64,000 nt of DNA, from NCBI RefSeq assembly GCF_049306965.1, contig NC_133193.1, positions 6,977,501 to 7,041,500 of the forward strand. Direction: 5' to 3'. Shown piece by piece: positions 42,237 to 52,926 of this stretch. The notes under the pieces are model-generated. The model was not told the origin of the DNA. It saw nothing but the letters and a program-made list of their open reading frames with translations, and did no database searches. The translations under genes were made by a program, and so were the position numbers. How positions within the stretch are numbered: the stretch's first letter is position 1; every line of letters starts with the position of its first letter. The stretch comes from Danio rerio (taxonomy: Eukaryota > Chordata > Actinopteri > Cypriniformes > Danionidae).

Positions 42237-45200
42237 TCACTTCTTCACAAACTTCTTGCGAGCAGCGTTTGGATTCGTGCGTCGTCGTCCTCCGCCAGTC
42301 TGACCGTCCCGCAGTTGTAAGCTGGCTGATTTGCTGTAGACGTCGTGCTCGGAGAACGGAGAGCTGCTGGCCAGGTAATCTGGATCAAACACATTAGTCT
42401 TCTGACGAGCCTTTCTAGACATTCTCTGCTGAGGGAAACGCTGATCTTCCACCAGGTGTGGGTTGTTGCCGTGTTTTCCTCCTTGAGGCATAGGCAAAGA
42501 GTACTGCAAGAGGCAGAACACAAGTTCACTTTTACTTATATTTTGCAATTTTGTATTTTTACGTATTTAAGGTGCTTTAATACATTCAAAGGACAGATTA
42601 TATCCTTTTCTGCTTTCCTTTGAACTCACTGAAGACAATGAGTTTACTTTTAGCACAACACTTCCATTTGAGCCACTGGATTTCTATACACTCACCAAGC
42701 ACTTTATTACGTACACCGAACTGCAACTGCTTGTTAAAGCAACTTAACAAGCAACAATTTTAACAAGGTCTGCAGAAGAGCATCTCTGAACGTACAACAC
42801 GTCCAACCTTGAGGCAGATGGGCTACAGCAGCAGAAGACCACACCGGGTGCCACTCATGTCAGCTAAGAACAGGAAACTGAGGCTACAATTCACACAGAC
42901 TCACCAAAATTGCACAAGAGAAGATTGGAAAAACTTTGCCTGATCTGATGAGTCTCCATTTCTGCTGTGACATTCGGATGGTCGGCTCAAAATTTGGCGT
43001 CAACAACATGAAAGCATGGATCCATCCTGCCTTGTATCAACGGTTCAGGCTGCTGGTGGTGGTGTATTAGTCTGGGGGATATTTACTTGGCACACTTTGG
43101 GCCCATTGGTACCAATTGAGCATTGTGTCAACGCCACAGTCTACCCGAGTATTTTTGCTGACCATGTCCATCCCTTTATGACCACAACGTGCTAATCTTC
43201 TGTTGGCTACTTTCAGCAGCATAACACGCCATGTCATAAAGCCCAAATCATCTCAGACTGGTTTCCTGAACATGACAATGAGTTCACTGTACTCAAATGG
43301 CCTCCACAGTCACCAGATCCTCAACCCAATAGAGCACCTTCGGGATGTGGTGGAACGGGAGATTCGCATCACAGATGTGCAGCCGACAAATGTGCAGCAA
43401 CTGCATGATGCTATCATGTCAATATAGACCAAATTCTCTGAGGAATATTTCCAGTACCTTGTTGAATCTATGCTACAAAGAATTAAGGCAGTTCTGAAGG
43501 CAAAAAAAGGGTCCAACCTGGTACTAGTAAGGTGTAACTAATAAAGTGGCCAGTGAGTGCATATCTGACAATGTATCGGTTACCATATTGATTTCACCCA
43601 TGAAATGCTATACTTAATATCACCTTTTCTGAAGGGATTTTAAAATAAAATCAGTTGTGTTTGCTTCTTTTTGTAATCATGCTCAGAAAAGTGTATATAG
43701 GGGGGTCACAGATATGTACAAATCAAATTTCAAATTTAATTCATAACTAAAGGTAAATAAAACTACAATATACACTAAATACACTAAATGTATTTACAAA
43801 TATTTTCCATAACTCCACAACAAACCCTTCAAATTTAAAGATTCAAAGTGTGAAAAAAAGACAAGTTTAAAATGAAACAATATTACAAGTCAGTGATGGT
43901 TTCAGATGATAACCTTAGCAAATGAACTTCATTTCTGATGCATATAGCTGATAAACAGCATTAGGATTATTGTCAGAACAAGTAAATCATCACTCACTCT
44001 CTTCCCCTTTGGATTCAGCACTTTGGGATTCCTGGAGAAATGCATCTGCATGGTGCCGTCTTCATTAAGGGTGACGGCAATCTTCTTCAACGTGTTGTTT
44101 CCACAATTCGGACAGAAACTTTTGTTCATGTTTGTTGTAGTCCTGAAAAAAATGACGGTAAAAAGTACATTATTAGGGGAATACTGTACATGTAGCATCC
44201 ACTGCACCGAAGTAAATTTGTCGAAGTGAATCTATTACTTACTTGAAGCATGCATGACAGCGCAGGATATAACTCCTGGTGTTTTTAATGAGCATGCCAT
44301 TTACAGACAGCACATTCAGTCCAATCTGAATCAGAACATTCTGTGAGGAGAACAACAACATTATCTATAGTCAATCCATATTGGGTTCTTGTGGCTTCAA
44401 AGTCTATGTTAAAACAACAATCAAGATATTATTGAAGATTAGGGCTACATGATTTTGGAAAAATCTGACATTGCAATCACATTTGACCAGATGCCTTAAA
44501 TATCTCTATTTGCAAACAATTCACAATTTTAGTCAATCTGATGACTTTTATTTAGAGGCAGGAACAAAACACAACATATTCAGAAACAATATGTTGTGCA
44601 GCTGTATTGTAAATGTTTCACGCACCAATATCATAACACAAGTGCTTCATTAGACATTTGGGCCCAATCCCAATTCTACCCCTTAGCCCTTCCACTTACC
44701 CCTACCCTTCATTTTACGCGTGCACGCCAAGGGGTAGGGGTGCCCCAATTCTCTTTAGCTTGAAGGTGTAGGGCTAAGGGGAATGGGTGAATAGCCCTTC
44801 GAACGAAGATTTTTTAGGACCACACTTGAAACCAAGGGGTAAGAAAATTTCCCAGTATACACCAGCCACAACAGCAGTTAGGGCTGCTCGATTTTGGGAA
44901 AAATCATAATCACGATTATTTTGGTCATAATTGTAATCACGATTATTCCAAACGATTATTAGTTGAAATCAAAATTATTAGCGCTCCTGAGAATTTTTAA
45001 AAAATAAATATTTCCCAAATGATGTTTAACAGAGCAAGGAATTTTAACAGTATTTACTGTAATATTTTTCTTCTGGAGAAAGGCTTTTTTTTTTTTTTGG
45101 CTAGAATAAAAGCAGATTTAAATATTTTGAAACCTCTTTTAAGGTTAATATTATTAGCCCCTTTAGGCAATTTTTTTTTGATTGTCTGCAGAAGAAACTA

Positions 45201-48200
45201 CTGTTATACAATGACTTGCCTAATTACCCTAATTAAGCTTTTGAATCACACTTTGAATTTGAATGTTTGTATTTAAAAAAAATATCTACTAAAATATTAT
45301 GTGCTGTCATCATAGCAAAGATAAAATTAATCGGTTATAAGAAATGAATGATTAAAACTATTATGGTCAGAAATCTCCTTTCCATTAAACAGAAATTGGG
45401 GGAAAAGGGTTGCTAATATTCAGGAGGGCTAATAATTCTGACTTCAACTGCATATATTTTTTTCCTCCCTGCAAAAGAAAGAAATAAATACAATAGAATA
45501 AAAATATGAAAAAAACTGTGCTTTTAGCATCTTCACCGTGAGAAAAACACTTTACCTACAAAAGTCTTCAGTCAAGAGCAGAGAGGGATTTTCTCGTTGT
45601 TTTATTAATCATGATAAAACAGGCGGCAGCTGTGCACTGTCACTTTAATGGTTTCACTTTCACGTGTCTTTTGATTCTCAACTCGTTTGTTTATTAAAAA
45701 ATGAGGGTTTATATGTATAATCACTAAACACCGCGTTTTGACACCTATTTCAACATTAAAGTGCTCACGTTAATAACTATAGATGTGTGTGCTCTCTGCT
45801 AGTCACAATGTGCGAATGAGACCAAGTGCTGACCGCATGCTTCTGAGCGTGTCTGCGCGCCGCACACACACACACATAAGCACGCGGTCTTTCGCGCTTT
45901 TAAGAGCAACAAGTGAGGAGAACTGGACAGGTGGCGATAAATAAATAATGGAATAATCATTTATCTCGATTAATGGTTTTTCTTAATCGTTAGAATCCAT
46001 AATCAAAATCGGATTTTCGACTAATTGCACAGCCCTAACGGCAGTATTGCTGAACCCAGAAGTAAGGAGATCCACAAATTAGTATTTTTTTGTCAGTATT
46101 AAGAATTTTTACGACAAACAAGCACGTTTTAATATATTCATAACCACGTTCGTGTTTTACTGTCATGCTTAAAAAATACAAATAAAAAACGGTAAAAATG
46201 CTACATTTCGTGATCTATATTCCCAATTAATAACTCCTGTACAGCAGTCCCACAGCATTCTGACACTCGAATACCCTGTCAAAAATGCCTAGTGGCTAAC
46301 AATTGGCATTTTACAGTGTCTGCTATAATGTTAATGTTGTTTTTAGTGTGTTTACATTGATGAATATGGCCACTGTGTAAATGCACAGTACAGTTACGAT
46401 CTTATTGCCAAATTAGATTATTATGATAACAATATATGCCTTTAGTGATTTTTCTGATGATAAATACCAATAAACAACACAACTGGAATCACTAAAGCAG
46501 TCTCGATCATCTGATCTCACATGAAGCATCAGATCGCGAGGACATATGATGACGTGTGCAGGTGGTATTGTGCTGTCCCAATTCTTAGGGGTAAATTTTG
46601 AAGCCCTTCCCCTTAACCCTCGGTTGTAACGGCCAAGGGGAAGGGGTACAAAAATAGAATTGGGATTGGGCCTTGATGTAATACATTAATGTGTGTTCTA
46701 ATAAGATTATTTTTAGTTTGCCCAATCAACTTTAACAATTACCTGCATGGCAAAGTCGGTGGTCACGCAGCCCACTTTGACGTCTGCTGAAGGTCCCCGC
46801 ACACCAGCATCCATCTGGACCTGCTTAATGTTGCTGGGAGTAATCCACCCTCCACCATCCTCATCATCCTCTTCTTCCTCCTCATCATCACTGTTGAATT
46901 CCTCTTCCTCCTCCTCCTCATGCTGCTCTCCATTATTCCCTTCATGCTCTTCAGATTCAGCTGATAGATTGACAGACTCCAGCTTCTGTGTGACTGTGAT
47001 GGCATCTGCTGCCTACAGACAACCAAACCAAATGAAAAGGAAAATACCGTTTATGTTTGTCTAAAGCAGAGTTTCTCAATCCTGGTCCTCACACCCAACC
47101 ACACGGCTAATGTCATATGTTTCTCATTTTACTTCAGACGTTTGTTCTAAATAATAAGTGTCCAGCGAAGTGGACTCAACAGGATATTCCGCCGTGATTT
47201 TCAATGCTTCTCCAGTAAGATAACATGGGCAATGATGTTGTGTAAATCCACGAATGAATGTCCTGAAGTGAAATAAAGAGAGTAATGAAGGATAAGGGAC
47301 TATGGAGCGATGTAGGGATGTGTCAGTCAGAAGACATGTTAAATCACAGAGCTCTTCTAATTAGAGGGTCCACACCAACACGAGTATTTTCAAACCTGCA
47401 CTTTTTTTTTATTGTGGTTAGACTGTCCACATGAAAACAAGACTGAAACGGTAACTATCTGAAAACTCCAGTCAAGGTGAAGATTTTCCCAAACTCTGAG
47501 TACAGTGTAGGATGCTACAACCGGAGTTTTCCCCTGATGATGTCAGAGTGCATACTGTTTTCTCCTTTCTGATTGGCCAACATGGCTTTGTACATACCAA
47601 ACACGAAAGACGTGAGGTGAAATTTTGCGAATTTCGCCGCAAATGCATTGCGTATTCTGTCACATAATTTACATCTGTTCTCATGTTTGCATTGACTTGT
47701 ATGCAATTGTTTTGCGAAAATTAATAATTCCCTATTTGGTGAGTACACAGCAGGCCCGGATTGGCTAATCGGGAGGGCCGGAAGAATTCCCAGTGGGCCG
47801 GTCTGTTTTTTGGCTGCGAGGGCCGGTTTCCATAGCCCAGGGGTGTCAAACGCAATTCCTGGAGGGCCGAAGCCCTGCACAGTTTATCTCCAACCCTGCT
47901 CCAACACACTTACCTGTAGGTTTCAAACAAGCCTGAAGGGCTCAATTAGTTTGATCAGGTGTGTTTAATTAGGGTTGGAACTAAACTGTGCAGGGCTGCG
48001 GCCCTTTTGGAACTGAGTTTGAAACCTGTGCCCTAGCCGCTTCCACTCTCAGCAGTCGCACTTTTTTCATTTATTTATTTAATTGACCATAGCCTTAATC
48101 TTTTTATCCATTATTTTGCCGCAGCTCTGCTTATTATTTTCTTGCAGCCCCGTGAGCAAAATGCAGCCTGCAAGTTAATAATGAAGTAACTATCTTTCAA

Positions 48201-50826
48201 CCCCAAACAGCGGCACCTTAATGAATATAAGAACTCAAATAATTAAAATTAATGAATATTACCCCTGCTCAAGGAAAATCAGATGATTCACCACATTAAT
48301 AAATCTGACATAACTTGACTAGAAATCTAAAAAGGGGAGAAAACAATTAAGTCATCAATAGAAAGTAATACTGTGGTTAAAAGAGACATTAGCCCCTTTC
48401 ACACATACAGACCTTTCCGGAAAATTGCCGGCAATTTTCCGGAAAGGTTGTATGTGTGAACAGGTCCTTTTTGAAAATACCGGTAAATTCGTTCTGGCTA
48501 TTTTCCGGAAAGAGAAGTTGTAACATTACCGGCAATTTGCCGGAATGCTGCGCTGTGTGAACGCAGAAGGAAGATTACCGTAATAAGCGTGTGCACGTCT
48601 AGAACGTGCTGACGTGAGACGTCTGCTTTAGCCAATCACAACAGTCAGACGCATTTACGTCCGCGCGGTTTGTGAGAATAAAAGCCTTTGAATATTTTTC
48701 CAGACACATTTAGCTGCTAGAAGTTAGTCAGATCACGTTTAAATGTTCTTCTTAATGCTAACTGTGTAAATAATCATCGATGAGATGCTTATGATAAGCC
48801 GTTGTTTGTTTACCTTCAAGCTTTGCGTGTGCTTGTGAAACAGCCTGTGAGTGCCTTCACACGCACATATTATGAACATCTCGACATGCGAAAGTGATCC
48901 AGCGAAAGTTGTTCACAATAATGATCATCCACAGAGTTTGTAATTTAGTCAAATGTTTGCAAATACAAGCGCAGCCGTTTAAAGCTCATTTGTGGTGAAT
49001 GATGTCAGAATTTACCGGTATTTTGGAATGGATGTGTGAATGCTCTTTTCCGGAAAATTTCCGTAACGTCCTCGCCTGTGTGAACAGAGCTTTTTTCAAT
49101 ATACCGGTAAAGTCTTTCCGGAAATTTTCCAGATATTTACCGGTATCACTGTGTGAAAGGGGCTATTGTGGTCCAGTGGTCAGCACATTGCGTTATGGCG
49201 CCGCCATCCCAAGTTCGAACATCACCCGAGTAATTTTTCTTTTCATTTTTTGTGTTAAGACATATAATACTGTATGGGTTACTTGTATAGGTGTACATAT
49301 TTTATTTTTATTTTTTGTGTGACCACCGTTACAAAGGACTGGATATCTATAAAGAATTTTGCACAGAATATATATTCAGATATTGCAGGCAAGGACATTG
49401 TTGTGTTTTAAAGAACAGTGTTGGAGATTTAGCTACCCTTTAATGTTCTCATATTTATGAAAAACATTTGAAGTTCTAAAGCAGCTGTTTCCCTGGAAAA
49501 AGACCTGATCGTGTCATTAGAAACTGAATTGGAAATGACGTTATTTTAATATAGTCATTTGTCAAGAGTCGTGAACTGAGGTGGGCTGGTCTAAGGCTTG
49601 AAACTCCAGGGCTGAAAAGGAGTCTCACTCTGGCCCCTGTACCCAGCCTAAATTGGTCATTTTCATTTCATTTTCAACTTAACCTGTTGGGTCTTAACAT
49701 GCGTCACAGTGCGTTTTCATGTTGACAGAGAATTATTTAAATGTGAATGCATTTATAAACATTTGTACGTGTGGACATGGCCTAATTCCACAGTGTTAAA
49801 TAAGACATGTGAACATGGAGATTGGTAAAGTGTGAGGACTAGGACTGAGAAACGCTGTTCTAAAGTGTCCGTGATGATAGATGTTGTCTGTTTCCTCACC
49901 AGCAGCTCCAGAAGTTCAGACTCAATGCTGGGCAGAGGATTCCTCCAAAACTGAAAGGTGTTGAACTGTGAACTGACAGGATCGTGTGGCTCATTCGTTG
50001 TAGGTGGGCTTTGGATAGCAGATTTACCTGAAGACTTTATTGGGGGGGAAGAAATAGATTAAAGAGCCCATATTATGGGTTTTTGAAAATTCCCCTCCAT
50101 GTAGTGTGTAACACAGCTCTAAGTGAAGTGAAGTATCCAGCTAAGGCTTAAATCTGTAAGAATACAGTGTTTAAAACTGTTGATTCATCTATAAAAGAGT
50201 CGAATCATAGTGCTTCAAACGAGTCGCCTTGATACCGACTCATTAGGTGTTTCGCCATGACGTACGAACGAAACAAAGTTTTTCACGTGCACGCGCAAAC
50301 CCGGGAGATTTCAAACCTGAGGCCCCGCCCTCTGACGCAGTAACCCAGACACACACGCACACCCACAAACACACGCACACAAACATGCCGGTCGATTGAA
50401 GTCACACTGCAGATGGATATATTGAGTCTCTACCCAAAGATGAAACATCAGCATTATAACCAAGCAGTTGGAAACTTCTGGAAGCTACATGCTACAAAGA
50501 ATACTTCATCTGAGTTTGTTAAAGGAAGGATCAGTAAAGAGTAACTGATGGACGTCAGGATGGGTTTCTTCCTACATTTCTCAAGTGTAAGTACGTGCGG
50601 TTAAAGTTGTTGCCTCGTTGACTCTAGCTTGCAAATGTATTTAGTTGTGATTTGTTACTTGTAACCGCGTGTACTGTATCAGGTTAACTGGATTTATTAT
50701 CTTATCGCGTGCAAAGTCACGTTAAAAACGCGACGCGTGCTGTTTGTTTATGGAGCTCCGTGCTAGAGTTCTGCTCCCGCGATTTATTCGGAAATGTATT
50801 CCCGCGCCGCAGAAATCTGGCGCGGG

Positions 50827-50859
<33 letters not shown>

Positions 50860-52353
50860 CGAGAGCGAGAGAGAGAGCGAACGAACGAACGAGCTCTGTG
50901 TACTTTGTGCTGTGTGTGTACAGACAGCTTGGCTGTCTGGACTGTATACTGGGTGATATTTGGTTGTGTTCTCCGCTCTAGCGGGACCGGGCGCGGCGGG
51001 CAGAAAACGGAGCGGGTTCTCAGGCTAAAACCTGGCGGGTGCGGGCTGAAGCGGGAGCGTTGTCATCCGGAGGTGTGTGTGTGTTTTTGTGTGTGTGTGT
51101 GGTATGGCGAGTACACGACTGTCTCCTTCGTTCGGTTATCCGTGGCACTATCCACTCGCCATAGTGTGGCAGCTAAAGTCCACGCCTACACTATCGAGCG
51201 TGTATGAACTGTGATTACTTTTTAAATTGCTGATTAGCTATTGGCCATTTCCCTCTCTGACTGAAGGCAGTCGACCAATCGCGACAGACTGTCATCGGTC
51301 CAATCAGCGCAGATTAGCTCCGCGCTAAGGAGGGGTTTGGGAACAAATGAATCACTGGACGATTCATACAGGAGTCGCTGGGATAATTAGATAAAAATAA
51401 ATGCAGATTATAAGACCATGAAAGTGTTTTTTGACCTTGCATGCATATTAGACTGTTGTTGGAGACCCTTACAACCAAGATATGACCTTATTTCATGTAT
51501 AATATGGGCTCTTTAAATTTATTGGTGAATCATCCTTATCATGCAATGCTGTAGATTTAGCATGTTCATTATTTATAGTTTATGGTAATATTATATTTTT
51601 AGTTTTTTAGAAAACGTACTAAAGCCGCAGTCACACTTTTCACCCCAGAGCCTTCCATTCCATACGCATGCGAATGTGAAAGACCGGAAACGGAAGCAAC
51701 ATGTTTTGCATGCTGCTGCACAGCAAAGTTCAAGCTTGGTGAACTCTGACCTGTAAAATCGCATGCATTTCATCAATAGAAGATCAAAACATGACCTCTA
51801 TGCAGAGAAATCGCTTGCTTTTTTTTAACATCTGATCATCTTGTTTAATCCTGGCCCCTTTAGCAGCGTAACAAGCTCAAACACTAGTGTGACCACGGCT
51901 GGAGTGATTAGAAGAATAAATATTTCAAATAAAATTTAAGCTATGGCATAGTTAAGTAAAAAAAAAAAAAAAAAGAAAAAAAAAACACAAGCAATAGTGT
52001 CGTTTTCTTGAATATTTACTTATGATCATAACTGCAAACATTTAATGATGTGTATTAGTTATATTGAATAAGTTACATGAATTTTTAATTTTCAGTTTTA
52101 TAAAACAAAATGGTAAAAAGTTGGAATAAATATTCCTAAGCGTATATTCTGTTCGTGAATTAATTATTTGAGAAAGTGATTCAATGATCCATTTATAAAG
52201 ACATCCAACAGCTGTGTTTTCAATAGAATTGGCCGTTTAGAATGAATCGTTTGAGTAAATGAGTCAACAAATCACTTACTGGCAATGAATTGCCTATTGG
52301 CAGTTTTAATCTTTAATTTATTTATATGCGACAGAAAAAGTCACAGTTCCAGC

Positions 52354-52412
<59 letters not shown>

Positions 52413-52865
52413 TCACACGAGTAGCAGTGCGATATGGCTGTATATCGGCACTGGTGGGAGGTGTGCGTTGGCAAGAGGGCGCAGGTCGAGTGCCTTAGTG
52501 CCCCCACCAGTGCCGATTTACAGCGATATCGCACTGCTTCGAGTGTGATATTGCTTTTATACAACAGTTTGACGACATAATTGTGTATATAAAAACAAAA
52601 TCAAACATGGAGAGTCTCAAAAACCCTTTTGTATAAGGAACTACTTTCTTCCGGATTCAAATCACAAGCTGACAGTTAAACAGCTGAGAGTGCATCTTTT
52701 AAACAGTAGATCTGTAGTGTCTGCTTTTTGCTGGCTGTATGTGGGCGGAGTAATACACAAAGGGTAAAGAGGCTGTAGGAGTTCTGATATTGCAGAATAT
52801 CGCACGGCTATCAGCCAATCAGATTTAAGAACCAGACAGAACTGTTGTATGTATATATATATGTA

Positions 52866-52926
<61 letters not shown>

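Larger units (their letters stand above)
44661..46672. mobile_element. Outer TIR element of a three-layer nest (GGCCCAATCCCAATTCTA)
   Basis: The left end GGCCCAATCCCAATTCTACC and the complement of the right end GGCCCAATCCCAATTCTATT are inverted with 18 matching bases. TTG stands outside both ends and could be a 3-bp target duplication. Subterminal AAGGGGTAGGGG/CCTTCCCCTTAACCC words also mirror each other. The body is interrupted by the hAT at 44879-46037. Confidence 0.75.
47066..49857. mobile_element. hAT element filling nob1 intron 5
   Basis: The left CAGAGTTTCTCAATCCTGGT and the complement of the right end CAGCGTTTCTCAGTCCTAGT are inverted. The flanks GTCTAAAG (47058-47065) and TTCTAAAG (49858-49865) agree at 7 of 8 bases. 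The element occupies 2792 of the 2887 bases of the intron and contains at least two later insertions (47838-48030, 48391-49164). Near 47751 and 49620 are edges (CAGGCCCGGATTGGCTAATC and a TCTGGCCCCTGTACCC stretch) of what may be yet another element. No transposase was recognised. Confidence 0.75.

Noticed and set aside
46747-47064. Plus-strand frame with a poly-Ser run
   Set aside because: It is the antisense shadow of the acidic Glu/Asp tract of nob1 exon 6.
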